This document shows, piece by piece, positions 26,757 through 35,877 of a DNA stretch of 64,000 bases. The position numbers were made by a program, and so were the translations under genes. Source of the DNA: Azomonas agilis (GTDB taxonomy: Bacteria > Pseudomonadota > Gammaproteobacteria > Pseudomonadales > Pseudomonadaceae); the NCBI RefSeq assembly GCF_007830255.1, contig NZ_VLKG01000006.1, positions 62,001-126,000 on the forward strand, read 5' to 3'. Under the pieces are notes generated by a model. The model did not search any database and was not told the origin of the DNA. It saw nothing but the letters and a program-made list of their open reading frames with translations. Position 1 is the stretch's first letter. Each line of letters opens with the position of its first letter.

Positions 26757-28112
26757 TCAACCAATACGACACGCGGAGTTGCCATTTAAGCTGGCAAATA
26801 CATCGGCCATAATTTCTTCAGTGGGCTCATCTTCTGCTTGCAGACTTACGGCTCGACTGACTAACCGATGATTACGCGGCAGGTGAAGATCGTCAGGAAT
26901 TCGTGGACCATCAGTTAAATAAGCAATGGGTAATTGTTGAGTAATAGCCAAGCCTAATAAATCTCCTAAAGATCCCGCTTCATCCAATTTTGTGATAATA
27001 CAGCCCGCTAAACCACAGCGCTTGTGACTATGCCAAGCAGCTTTAAGCACCTGAGTTTGAGTAGTTGCCGCCAATACCAAATAATTCCTAGCGCCGACTG
27101 TTGGATCTGAGAGCGCATCCAACTGTGCCCGTGCTCCTGCATCATTCACAGGCAACCCAGCCGTATCAATTAGAATCATCCGTTTATCTGCCAAAGAGGC
27201 CAAGACTTTAGGCAAAGATTGATCTGGCCCCATGGCAGTCACCGATACATCTAAAATACGCCCTAAGGTTTTCAGTTGCTCTTGTGCCCCAATCCGAAAG
27301 TTATCCATGGTCACTAAAGCAATATTCTGACTGCCGTACTTCAAGACATAACGTGCGGCAAGCTTAGATAGAGTTGTGGTTTTACCAACACCCGCTGGCC
27401 CTACTAAAGCAATGATACCGCCCTCTTCCAGAGGCTCATCATCCAGTGTTTTGATCGTTTGAGCGAGGTGGGCTAACAATAAACGCCATGCCTGCTGAGA
27501 ATCCTCTACACGCTCAACTTTTTGTAATAAATCACGGGATAAATCAGCCGGTAGTCCCAGCCGCTGCAATCGCCGCCATAAAATGGCTTGATTCGGTTGC
27601 TGATTTTGTACACGCCCCCAAGCCATGGAGCCTAGCTGAACCTCTAATAGCTCACGCAAACCGTTTAACTCAGAGCGCATGGCATCAAAGGCCCGCTGAT
27701 CTAAACTTGCAGTGGCTGAGGGGTTTGGCTCCATCTCGAAAGGAGTCTGAGAACGGCGCTCCTGTTCAGGTTGTACCGTCGTTTCAGGAGCGGTCGGAAT
27801 GGGCTCCTTTTCTCGGTCAGGCAGTTGCAGTTTTTTCTCAAAACGATCACTAACATCAGCAGCTACTGATAATAATGTTTGAGCACTGGTACCCAATTGG
27901 GCCGTAGCCCGACTTTTACGCAACTCAGCCTCTAAGGCTAAGTTAGGACGGGCTTTCCGAGTCGAGGGCATGGGGTAATTCAGGGCGGCCGTTAATTCTA
28001 TGCCCCCAGCGACCCGACGATTGCCAATAATGGTTGCATCACAACCAAACTGATCCCGAATCAGTTTCATGGCTTGTCGCATATCCGCTGCGAAAAAACG
28101 CTTGACCTGCAT
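26757..28112 (-). CDS. flhF: Flagellar placement GTPase FlhF
   Basis: A 451-residue SRP-type GTPase that sets the polar site of flagellar assembly. The N-terminal B domain (MQVKRFFAADMRQAMKLI) is followed by a variable linker (about 75-150) and an NG domain with G1 GPAGVGKTTTLSKLA, a G2/G3 region including ILIDTAGLPVND, and G4 ITKLDEAGSLGDLLGL. Having flhF next to fleN supports polar flagellation. The start lies 15 bases after the flhA stop. Confidence 0.95.
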   Translation of the reverse strand: MQVKRFFAADMRQAMKLIRDQFGCDATIIGNRRVAGGIELTAALNYPMPSTRKARPNLALEAELRKSRATAQLGTSAQTLLSVAADVSDRFEKKLQLPDREKEPIPTAPETTVQPEQERRSQTPFEMEPNPSATASLDQRAFDAMRSELNGLRELLEVQLGSMAWGRVQNQQPNQAILWRRLQRLGLPADLSRDLLQKVERVEDSQQAWRLLLAHLAQTIKTLDDEPLEEGGIIALVGPAGVGKTTTLSKLAARYVLKYGSQNIALVTMDNFRIGAQEQLKTLGRILDVSVTAMGPDQSLPKVLASLADKRMILIDTAGLPVNDAGARAQLDALSDPTVGARNYLVLAATTQTQVLKAAWHSHKRCGLAGCIITKLDEAGSLGDLLGLAITQQLPIAYLTDGPRIPDDLHLPRNHRLVSRAVSLQAEDEPTEEIMADVFASLNGNSACRIG

Positions 28113-28127
28113 GGTCTCACCCCCAAA

Positions 28128-30260
28128 TTACTTTTGTCCCACCGTCGCTACGATGGTGATCTGCTTGTTATCCGGAATTTCCTGATAAGCCAATACATGA
28201 ATGCTGGATACAACTTGCCGTGCAAAACGCGACATCATCGTTCTAATAGGCCCGGCTACCAGCAATACAACGGGTTTACCCAAGATTTCCTGATGCTGTG
28301 CTGCTTCGATTAAGGATTTTTGCAGTTTATCGGCCATACCAGGCTCCAAAACAGGCCCATCATCAGCGGTTTGTCCAGGCTTTTGCAAACTACTTAATAA
28401 AATTTGTTCCAAACGTGGCTCTAAGGTAATGACAGGCAACTCTGGGTCAGTACCCACAATCCCCTGCACAATGGAGCGAGACAGTGCCACTCGCACTGCG
28501 GCCACTAAGGTGGATGCATCCTGCCCCTTAGTGGCGGTATTAGCAATAGCTTCTGCAATCGTTCGGATATCTCGGATAGGTATTTGCTCTTGCAGCAGGC
28601 TTTGCAGCACTTTTAAGAGTGTGGATAACGGCACTATGCCCGGAACCAAATCTTCAGCCAGCTTAGGCGATAACTTAGCCAGTAATTTAAGCAACTGTTG
28701 AACGTCTTCATGGCCCAACAATTCGTGAGCATGCCGACTTAATACTTGGTTTAAGTGTGTAGCAACTACAGTGCTAGCATCTACCACAGTATATCCTAAA
28801 GATTGAGCCTGATCGCGCACACTGTGCTCAACCCAAACCGCATCTAATCCAAATGCAGGATCTTTAGCCTCAATACCTTTAACCGTACCAAACACTTGCC
28901 CAGAATTAATGGCCATTTCTCGGTCAGGATAAATTTCAGCCTCAGCAATACAAACGCCCATTAAAGTCAGACGATAGGCGTTAGGCAGCAAATCTAAGTT
29001 GTCTCGAATATGCACTGAGGGCATCAAAAAGCCCAGATCCTGAGATAGCTTTTTACGCACCCCCTTGATCCGCGTTAACAACTGCCCTCCTTGGTTGCGA
29101 TCTACCAGCGGAATCAAGCGGTATCCCACCTCTAGCCCCACCAAATCGACGGGAGTTACATCATCCCAGCCCAGTTCGCGTGTTTCGGATGCTTGCTGAG
29201 TAGCCGGTAAACTCTCTTGCTGCTTTCTTTGCAAAGCCTGCTGTTCATTACGCTGGGCTTGTTGCTTGGCATGCCAAATCCAATAAGCACCGGCAGCAGC
29301 AATAACGCCTAAACCGATGAAAGGTACATGGGGCATACCCGGTATTAGGCCCATGATGATCAGAATAGCTGCCGTGACGGCTAAAGCACGGGGGGAAGCA
29401 AACATCTGGTTATTGATTTGCTGCCCCATATCCTCAGAGCTAGTAACCCGAGTCACCATAATGGCCGCTGCGGTAGACAGTAACAACGCAGGAATCTGGG
29501 CCACCAGACCATCACCGATGGTCAGTAGTGCATAGATACGTCCCGCCTCGGAAAAACTCATGCCGTATTGGAAGATACCTATGGCTATACCACCAATCAG
29601 GTTGATAAATAGGATGAGCAATCCGGCCACTGCATCACCCCGCACAAACTTACTGGCACCATCCATAGAACCATAAAAGTCTGCCTCAGAGGTTACTTCA
29701 GCTCGGCGCTTTTTGGCCTCTCCCTGATCAATCAAGCCTGCATTTAAGTCGGCATCAATCGCCATCTGCTTACCGGGCATAGCGTCCAAGGTAAAGCGGG
29801 CACTAACTTCGGAGATACGTCCCGCACCCTTGGTCACTACCACAAAGTTAATGATCATCAAGATGGCGAAAACAACGATCCCCACCACATAGTTTCCACC
29901 GATCACCACCTCACCGAAAGCCTGGATAACTTTACCTGCTGCGTCATGTCCGTCTTGTCCGTGCAGCAGCACTACACGGGTGGAGGCCACGTTGAGCGAC
30001 AAACGCAATAAGGTTGAAATCAGCAAAATGGTGGGAAAAACAGCAAAATCCAGAGGGCGTAAGGCATACACCGAAACGAGGAGCACCACAATGGATAGGG
30101 CGATGTTGAAGGTAAAAAATACGTCCAGCAAAAAGGGGGGCAACGGCAGCATCATCATGCCTAGCATGATCATAACTAACAGCGGCACACCTAAACTGCC
30201 CCGACTGGCTCCAGCCAATCCCTCACGCAGATCTACGAATTGTGCACGGCTTAGGTTCAC
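28128..30260 (-). CDS. flhA: Flagellar export gate protein FlhA
   Basis: A 710-residue export-gate component with about eight N-terminal membrane helices (to about residue 320) and a large cytoplasmic domain that docks chaperone-substrate complexes. The FHIPEP-family signature region is seen as RISEVSARFTLDAMPGKQM. The start is GTG at 30260, four to five bases after GGGGG. A good sigma-54 promoter match lies about 50 bases upstream, so flhA may begin its own transcript (flhA-flhF-fleN-fliA). Confidence 0.97.
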   Translation of the reverse strand: MNLSRAQFVDLREGLAGASRGSLGVPLLVMIMLGMMMLPLPPFLLDVFFTFNIALSIVVLLVSVYALRPLDFAVFPTILLISTLLRLSLNVASTRVVLLHGQDGHDAAGKVIQAFGEVVIGGNYVVGIVVFAILMIINFVVVTKGAGRISEVSARFTLDAMPGKQMAIDADLNAGLIDQGEAKKRRAEVTSEADFYGSMDGASKFVRGDAVAGLLILFINLIGGIAIGIFQYGMSFSEAGRIYALLTIGDGLVAQIPALLLSTAAAIMVTRVTSSEDMGQQINNQMFASPRALAVTAAILIIMGLIPGMPHVPFIGLGVIAAAGAYWIWHAKQQAQRNEQQALQRKQQESLPATQQASETRELGWDDVTPVDLVGLEVGYRLIPLVDRNQGGQLLTRIKGVRKKLSQDLGFLMPSVHIRDNLDLLPNAYRLTLMGVCIAEAEIYPDREMAINSGQVFGTVKGIEAKDPAFGLDAVWVEHSVRDQAQSLGYTVVDASTVVATHLNQVLSRHAHELLGHEDVQQLLKLLAKLSPKLAEDLVPGIVPLSTLLKVLQSLLQEQIPIRDIRTIAEAIANTATKGQDASTLVAAVRVALSRSIVQGIVGTDPELPVITLEPRLEQILLSSLQKPGQTADDGPVLEPGMADKLQKSLIEAAQHQEILGKPVVLLVAGPIRTMMSRFARQVVSSIHVLAYQEIPDNKQITIVATVGQK

Positions 30261-30312
30261 AGAGCCCCCTTTTCCACAAAGCTTTGACGCATTACTGGCT
30301 TTTTAATGGGCT

Positions 30313-30329
30313 TGCAAAAACTAAACCGT
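30313..30329 (-). promoter_or_regulatory. Putative sigma-54 promoter of flhA
   Basis: On the minus strand the sequence CGGTTTAGTTTTTGCAA has GG and GC separated by exactly ten bases, with the TTGCA box at -12. Only the first base of the -24 element differs from TGG. It lies about 53 bases upstream of the flhA GTG, in the gap after flhB. This fits FleQ/RpoN control. Confidence 0.65.
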
Positions 30330-30342
30330 TTTGAATCAAAAG

Positions 30343-31479
30343 CTAATCATCTCGCCGTAAATCATCGGGAATGGGAAGGTCGCGCAATGGGTCTGGTTTT
30401 TGGCCTTTTCCGGCCTGATAGCGGCGTAATTGGTAAACGTAAGCCAATACTTGAGCAACAGCTACATAAAGCCCTGCAGGAATTTCCCGATCCAGCTCTG
30501 TAGAAAAATAAATCGCGCGCGCCAATGTCGGTGATTCTAACAAGCTAACCTGATGTTCTTGGGCAATTTCACGAATCTTAAGCGCCAAAAAATCGCCGCC
30601 CTTGGCAACAACTATTGGAGCCTTGGCTTTTTCAGGATCGTATTTCAGTGCTACGGCAAAGTGCGTGGGGTTGGTGATCACCACATCGGCGGTAGGAATG
30701 GCTTGCATCATGCGCCGCTCTGCCATTTCTCGCTGCATACGCCGAATCCGGGCTTTAACTTCTGGCTTTCCTTCAATGTCTTTATATTCGTCGCGCACTT
30801 CCTGCTTGGTCATCATGAGTTGCTTACGGTTTTCCCACCACTGAAAAGGCACATCTAGCGCCGCAATCACAATCAAGCCACAGGCCATCCACAGAGTACA
30901 CCAGCCTACAATTTCCATACTGTGAATGATGGCCATTTCCAGCCCTTGCTTGGAAATGGAGATCAGCTCTTTTTCGTAGCTCAGCAGTACCAATAAGGCA
31001 ACCCCTAGCACTATTAGGAATTTACCAAGGGCTTTTAGCAACTCTACTAAAGACTTTAAGGAAAACATTCGAGCCAAGCCGCTCAAAGGATTCATTCGGC
31101 TGGGTTTAGGCATCAAAGCCTCCCCGGAAAAAAGCCACCCTCCCAAAGCAATAGAGCCCAATAATCCACTCAAAACCAAAGCCAGTAGTAGAGGTAAAAG
31201 CGCTTTAAAAGCGACCAGCCCCGCATTGAGGAGTAACCAGAACATGGCATCTTGGGCCAACATAGCCTCTCGGCTAAGATCGAAGCTAGTACGCATAGCA
31301 ACCATCAAAGCATGTCCTAGCTGCCCCCCTGTAATCAACAAAGCGATAATGCCACCTAAAGTAACCATTACCATGCTCAGTTCGCGGGAGCGAGCAAGCT
31401 GGCCTTTTTCACGGGATTCTCGGTGACGTTTCTCGGTGGGCTCTTCACTTTTTTCGGCCCCATCTTCATTTTCTGCCAC
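30343..31479 (-). CDS. flhB: Flagellar export switch protein FlhB
   Basis: A 378-residue export-gate protein with four membrane helices and a cytoplasmic domain that cleaves itself at NPTH (in VVITNPTHFAVALKYD) to switch from hook to filament substrates. The N-terminus (KSEEPTEKRHRESREKGQLA) is canonical. The start is GTG at 31479 with AAGGAG upstream. It ends the fliLMNOPQR-flhB run. Compare the short FlhB-C homologue at 14.0 kb, which lacks NPTH. Confidence 0.97.
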   Translation of the reverse strand: MAENEDGAEKSEEPTEKRHRESREKGQLARSRELSMVMVTLGGIIALLITGGQLGHALMVAMRTSFDLSREAMLAQDAMFWLLLNAGLVAFKALLPLLLALVLSGLLGSIALGGWLFSGEALMPKPSRMNPLSGLARMFSLKSLVELLKALGKFLIVLGVALLVLLSYEKELISISKQGLEMAIIHSMEIVGWCTLWMACGLIVIAALDVPFQWWENRKQLMMTKQEVRDEYKDIEGKPEVKARIRRMQREMAERRMMQAIPTADVVITNPTHFAVALKYDPEKAKAPIVVAKGGDFLALKIREIAQEHQVSLLESPTLARAIYFSTELDREIPAGLYVAVAQVLAYVYQLRRYQAGKGQKPDPLRDLPIPDDLRRDD

Positions 31480-31497
31480 GGACTTAAGCTCCTTAAC

Positions 31498-32274
31498 TTA
31501 GGGGGCTTGCGCTAGCTCTCGTAACCACTGTAGTGCTTCTGTGGCAGCCTGTTGGTATTGACTCAACACATCCGCGAGCCCTACCCAAGTGATCAGAAAT
31601 CCCAACACCAGTGTTAAGGGGAAACCCACACTGAAAATATTGAGCTGAGGAGCCGCACGGGTCATCAGGCCAAAAGCCAAGTTCACCACCAAAAGTGCGG
31701 TTATCGCCGGTAACACAAGGAGCAACCCAGCACCCAACACCCACCCCAAACGCCCCGCAATTAGCCAAAAATGATTGGTGGATAGACCTTCCCCAATGGG
31801 CAGAGTGATAAAGCTTTCTGCCAAAATATCCAAGGCCACTAAATGCCCATTCATCCCTAGAAACAGTAAGGTGGCCAGCATATTCAAAAATTGCCCCAAC
31901 ACAGGCACGGTAATCCCATTGGCAGGATCAACCATTGAGGCAAAGCCCAAGCCCATTTGCATCGCTAGCAATTGACCTGCCACAAGAAAGACTTGAAAAA
32001 ACAGTTGTAGAGCCAAGCCCAACATAACTCCGATCAGCACCTGCTCAAGCACTAATAAAAACGCTGATAGAGTCAAAGCATCAACCGTAGGGACATCGGG
32101 AAGGATGGGCACCAATACCAGACTGACCGCCACCGCCATCAGCAAACGAATACGCATGGGGACTAGCTGAGTACCAATAATCGGCATGGTCGCAAGAAGA
32201 GAGGCCACCCGAAAAAAGGGCAACGCAAATTGCCCAACCCAACCACCAATTTGCGCATCACTGAGCTCAAGCAT
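31498..32274 (-). CDS. fliR: Flagellar export gate protein FliR
   Basis: A 258-residue membrane protein with about six helices, part of the FliPQR export channel. Typical segments are FALPFFRVASLLATMPIIG near the N-terminus and NLAFGLMTRAAPQLNIFSVG. The ATG at 32274 (MLELSDAQIGG) was preferred to an upstream TTG at 32298 that would overlap fliQ. The ribosome-binding site is a modest GGA. Confidence 0.96.
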   Translation of the reverse strand: MLELSDAQIGGWVGQFALPFFRVASLLATMPIIGTQLVPMRIRLLMAVAVSLVLVPILPDVPTVDALTLSAFLLVLEQVLIGVMLGLALQLFFQVFLVAGQLLAMQMGLGFASMVDPANGITVPVLGQFLNMLATLLFLGMNGHLVALDILAESFITLPIGEGLSTNHFWLIAGRLGWVLGAGLLLVLPAITALLVVNLAFGLMTRAAPQLNIFSVGFPLTLVLGFLITWVGLADVLSQYQQAATEALQWLRELAQAP

Positions 32275-32290
32275 TAATCCGACATCCCTA

Positions 32291-32560
32291 TTAACCAATC
32301 AGCTGTGGGATGCTCTGAATCAGATTTTGAGTAAACTCTATCAGTTGCCGAGTTAACCAAGGGCCCGCCAGAATTAAAGTAATCAGCATAGTGAGCAGAC
32401 GGGGCAAAAAACTTAGGGTTTGTTCGTTAATCTGGGTCGCTGCCTGAAAGATCGCAACAACCAAGCCAACGAGAAGACTGGGCAACACCAATATGGCTAC
32501 CAAAAGGGTGGTTAACCACAGTCCTTCACGAAAGAGATCAACCGCCAACTCAGGACTCAT
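32291..32560 (-). CDS. fliQ: Flagellar export gate protein FliQ
   Basis: An 89-residue protein with two membrane helices and the family features LVVAIFQAATQINEQTLSFL and PRLLTMLITLILAGPW. It packs around FliP and FliR in the export channel. It lies 12 bases after fliP and 16 before fliR. Confidence 0.96.
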   Translation of the reverse strand: MSPELAVDLFREGLWLTTLLVAILVLPSLLVGLVVAIFQAATQINEQTLSFLPRLLTMLITLILAGPWLTRQLIEFTQNLIQSIPQLIG

Positions 32561-32572
32561 ATCGCCCCATCC

Positions 32573-33331
32573 CTAAAAAGTGCCAAAGCTACTGGCTAGT
32601 GTACCCATGATCAGCCCCCAACCATCCACCAACACAAACAGCATGATTTTAAAGGGCAGCGAAATAATCATAGGGGACAGCATCATCATGCCCATCGCCA
32701 TTAATACGCTGGCTACCACCATATCAATGACTAAAAAGGGGATAAAAATCATAAAGCCAATTTGAAAGGCTGTTTTTAACTCCGAGGTCACAAAAGCCGG
32801 AACTAAGATACTCAGGGGTGTGGCTTCTGGTGACTCAATATCCGTGCGTCTGGATAATCGAATGAAGAGATCTAAGTCCGCCTCACGGGTTTGGGCCAGC
32901 ATAAAATCCTTTAGGGGCACTTCCGCCCGTGCTAATGCATCCTGAGCAATCAATTGCTCGTTCAAATAGGGCTGTAGCGCATCACGATTAATGCGATCAA
33001 AAACGGGAGCCATGATAAAAAAGGTCAAAAATAGCGTCAGACCAATTAAGATCTGATTAGAAGGCGTTTGCTGTAAACCCAAAGCCTGCCGCAAGATCGA
33101 AAACACAATAATGATGCGGGTAAAACTGGTCATCATAATGACAAAGGCTGGGATGAAACTCAGCGCAGTCATGATGAGCAGTATTTGCAAGCTCACCGAA
33201 TACTCTTGTCGCCCCTGTGCATCTTGGGTCAGGGTAATCGCAGGAATCGACAAAGGATCGGGGGCAGCCAAAGACCAAGAACTAAATGCCGCCAGCAGCA
33301 ACCCCAAGATCAAAATAGGCCATAGCCTCAC
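32573..33331 (-). CDS. fliP: Flagellar export gate protein FliP
   Basis: A 252-residue protein with an N-terminal signal peptide ([21 protein letters not shown]) and four membrane helices. The signature regions include [20 protein letters not shown] and, near the end, a segment with [13 protein letters not shown]. It forms the FliP5 ring of the export gate. The start is GTG at 33331, overlapping the fliO stop (GTGA). Confidence 0.97.
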   Translation of the reverse strand: MRLWPILILGLLLAAFSSWSLAAPDPLSIPAITLTQDAQGRQEYSVSLQILLIMTALSFIPAFVIMMTSFTRIIIVFSILRQALGLQQTPSNQILIGLTLFLTFFIMAPVFDRINRDALQPYLNEQLIAQDALARAEVPLKDFMLAQTREADLDLFIRLSRRTDIESPEATPLSILVPAFVTSELKTAFQIGFMIFIPFLVIDMVVASVLMAMGMMMLSPMIISLPFKIMLFVLVDGWGLIMGTLASSFGTF

Positions 33332-33783
33332 GATGAAGCCCCTTTCCCTTTACTTGAACCACGATGGGCTAAGGCTTCGACTAAACGCTGGGCAAAGTCC
33401 GGTGATGCGTTCATCACCTCCTCAGAAACAGAAACAGGTGTTGTCAATACATGCACAGGCGTGATTTGCCCCGCCGCTACACCTAATAGAATTTGCTGCT
33501 CTCCCACCTGAATCAATACCAAACGCTCCCGAGGCCCCAAGGACTGACTGGCCAGCACTTGGATGATTTGCCCAGAGCGCGGCTGCCAGCGTTGAACTTG
33601 GCGCAGTAGCCAAGCCAGCAATACCACCAACCCCAGAACAAGCAACAAACCTAGCACCAAGCGCCCGACTGAGGGTTGCCAATCCAATCCTACAGTTTGA
33701 GCCACTGACTGCTGTGCCTCTGAAGCCTCAACTAAACAGGGGACTAGCGACAACAGCCCCATCAGCATGTGCAGTAGTCGCAT
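33328..33783 (-). CDS. fliO: Flagellar assembly protein FliO
   Basis: A 151-residue protein with a signal-like N-terminus ([20 protein letters not shown]), one membrane helix (about 43-62) and a small cytoplasmic domain ([20 protein letters not shown]). FliO helps FliP assemble. The ATG at 33783 was chosen; it follows the fliN stop after one base. A start at 33810 would place nine extra residues inside fliN. Confidence 0.92.
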   Translation of the reverse strand: MRLLHMLMGLLSLVPCLVEASEAQQSVAQTVGLDWQPSVGRLVLGLLLVLGLVVLLAWLLRQVQRWQPRSGQIIQVLASQSLGPRERLVLIQVGEQQILLGVAAGQITPVHVLTTPVSVSEEVMNASPDFAQRLVEALAHRGSSKGKGASS

Positions 33784-33784
33784 A

Positions 33785-34285
33785 TTAGCGCAGCTTCCGA
33801 ATACGCTCACTGGGACTGACTACATCGGTCAGGCGAATGCCGAATTTTTCATTCACTACGACTACCTCACCATGAGCAATCAGCGTCCCATTGACTAATA
33901 CATCTAAAGGCTCGCCAGCCATACGGTCTAGCTCAATAATGGAGCCTTGGTTCAGTTGCAGTAGGTTACGAATGTTGATTTCCGTACTGCCCACTTCCAT
34001 AGAGATAGTGACGGGAATATCTAAGATAACCTCTAAATTTGGCCCCTCCATGATTTTGGGCATGGGCTGCTCAAACTTTGAGGCACCACTGGGAAAATCC
34101 TCCATCGGCATAGGCACAGGGTTGGGCTTTGCTGTTTTAGCGCTAGGCGGCGGCTCCACATCATTCAGTAAAGCATCAATATTGTCTTGGCTTGCTGTAC
34201 CTGCTTCCTCTAAGGCTGCTGCCCACTCGTCCGCCAGTGCTTGGTCATTAATGCCGCTGTCGGGCTGTTGTTTTTCATCCATCAT
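33785..34285 (-). CDS. fliN: Flagellar motor switch protein FliN
   Basis: A 166-residue C-ring protein. An acidic N-terminal extension (about 1-85) precedes the SpoA domain with LDIPVTISMEVGSTEINIRN and LDVLVNGTLIAHGEVVVVNE. It forms the lower rim of the switch with FliM and docks FliH. GGGGA lies six bases before the ATG at 34285; the track frame from 34291 would begin with TTG. Confidence 0.95.
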   Translation of the reverse strand: MMDEKQQPDSGINDQALADEWAAALEEAGTASQDNIDALLNDVEPPPSAKTAKPNPVPMPMEDFPSGASKFEQPMPKIMEGPNLEVILDIPVTISMEVGSTEINIRNLLQLNQGSIIELDRMAGEPLDVLVNGTLIAHGEVVVVNEKFGIRLTDVVSPSERIRKLR

Positions 34286-34314
34286 TACCAATCCCCAACT
34301 GCTTCAGCAAAATA

Positions 34315-35277
34315 TCAGCGAGCCGGCCCTAATATCTGTAGGGCCAGATTACCTTTAGTTGATCCTAGTTTTACTTTAAAAGCGGGTACACCATTGGCGT
34401 ACATGACCATGTTTTCAGGTAGTTCGATGGGAATAATATCCCCCGGCTGCATACTTAAAATCTCACGCAAGCGTAGCTGCCGACGTGCCACTGTAGCCGA
34501 TAAGGGAACTTTCACATCTAAAATATCTGAGCGCAGGGCTTTATTCCAACGTTCATCTTGATCGGTAGTGTCTGCTTTAAAACGAGCATCCAGCATATCT
34601 CGGATAGGCTCTAGCATCGAGTAAGGTATGGCGACATGCATATCGCCTCCCCCGCCATCAAGCTCTATATTGAAAACAGAAACCACCACCACTTCACTTG
34701 GGTTAATGACATTGGCCATAGCTGGATTAACTTCAGAGTTAATGTATTCAAAGCTAATAGCTAATACGGCTTTCCAAGCTTCTTGCATATCAATAAAGGC
34801 CTGATCCAACACCATGCGTACAACACGCAACTCTGTTGGAGTGAACTCGCGCCCTTCAATTTTTGCATGCCGCCCAGCACCACCGAAGAAATTATCAACC
34901 AGTTTAAATACTAACTTGGCATCTAAAATAAAGAGGGCGGTACCCCGTAATGGTTTTAACTTAACTAAGTTCAAACTCGTAGGAACATAGAGAGAGTGCA
35001 TGTAGTCACCAAACTTCATGACTTGCATTCCACCTACGGCAACCTCGGCAGAGCGACGCAGTAAGTTAAATAAACTAACACGCGTATAGCGGGCAAACCG
35101 CTCGTTAATCATCTCTAGGGTTGGCATCCGACCCCGGACAATACGGTCTTGACTGGTCAGATCATAAGAATGCACGCCCTCATCGTCCATTGGGGCTTCT
35201 GGCTCGACCAAGCCATCGTCTACACCATGCAATAAGGCATCAATTTCATCTTGGGAGAGCAAGTCTTGAACGGCCAT
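34315..35277 (-). CDS. fliM: Flagellar motor switch protein FliM
   Basis: A 320-residue C-ring protein. The N-terminal peptide LLSQDEIDALLHGVDD carries the CheY-P binding motif. The middle CheC-like domain (for example FFGGAGRHAKIEGREFTPTE) binds FliG, and the C-terminal SpoA domain pairs with FliN. Length is normal. It lies 15 bases after fliL and 29 before fliN. Confidence 0.97.
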   Translation of the reverse strand: MAVQDLLSQDEIDALLHGVDDGLVEPEAPMDDEGVHSYDLTSQDRIVRGRMPTLEMINERFARYTRVSLFNLLRRSAEVAVGGMQVMKFGDYMHSLYVPTSLNLVKLKPLRGTALFILDAKLVFKLVDNFFGGAGRHAKIEGREFTPTELRVVRMVLDQAFIDMQEAWKAVLAISFEYINSEVNPAMANVINPSEVVVVSVFNIELDGGGGDMHVAIPYSMLEPIRDMLDARFKADTTDQDERWNKALRSDILDVKVPLSATVARRQLRLREILSMQPGDIIPIELPENMVMYANGVPAFKVKLGSTKGNLALQILGPAR

Positions 35278-35292
35278 CTACATAACCTTCGC

Positions 35293-35823
35293 TTACTGCA
35301 ACACTAAATTAGTAAATAACACTTGCTCTATAACCACCTTCCCCACCTCTTTTTGTGCCAACTCCTGCACGCTGGTGGTTGCTTGTTGGCGCAGAATTTC
35401 TTTACCCGCAGGTGTAATGAGGTTTCCAAAATCCTGGCTGGAGAACAGCATGACTAAACGATTACGCAGTATGGGCATGTGCTCTTTTAAGGCCGCCAAA
35501 GCCACAGGGTCACGCGCCATCAGTGCCACACTCACCTGCATGTAGTGGGATCGGCCCTCGTACTTGTAATTCACGACGAAAGCTGGGGCCAATACCTCAT
35601 AAACAGCCTCTTGCCGAACGGGTGCAGCAGGCTCGGCGGGCGCATGTTCAGCAGGAGCCTCTCCTGCATTCTTAGACAGTAAAAACCAAGTGGCTCCGAT
35701 AGAAGCACCCGCGACCAACAGTAAAGCTAGCACGATGATTAAAATCATCTTGAGTTTACTTTTACCGCCGCCTTCAGAATTGCCTGCCGCTACGGCAGCC
35801 TTGGGGATGGGTTGCTTAGCCAT
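35293..35823 (-). CDS. fliL: Flagellar basal body-associated protein FliL
   Basis: A 176-residue protein with one membrane helix (about 25-50) and a periplasmic stomatin-like domain from about residue 75. It supports stator function. An Ala/Pro/Glu-rich stretch (about 54-70) links anchor and domain. It begins the fliLMNOPQR-flhB run, with a weak sigma-54 match upstream. Confidence 0.93.
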   Translation of the reverse strand: MAKQPIPKAAVAAGNSEGGGKSKLKMILIIVLALLLVAGASIGATWFLLSKNAGEAPAEHAPAEPAAPVRQEAVYEVLAPAFVVNYKYEGRSHYMQVSVALMARDPVALAALKEHMPILRNRLVMLFSSQDFGNLITPAGKEILRQQATTSVQELAQKEVGKVVIEQVLFTNLVLQ

Positions 35824-35848
35824 AAAACCTATTCGCTCTTAAAAATAC

Positions 35849-35865
35849 TTGCGATTACACCACCA
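35849..35865 (-). promoter_or_regulatory. Weak sigma-54 promoter candidate upstream of fliL
   Basis: On the minus strand TGGTGGTGTAATCGCAA has GG and GC ten bases apart, with a good -24 TGG but CGCA in place of TGCA at -12. It lies about 26 bases upstream of the fliL start, leaving a very short leader. fliL could also be read from the fliK promoter. Confidence 0.35.
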
Positions 35866-35877
35866 TGGCCTAATTAA

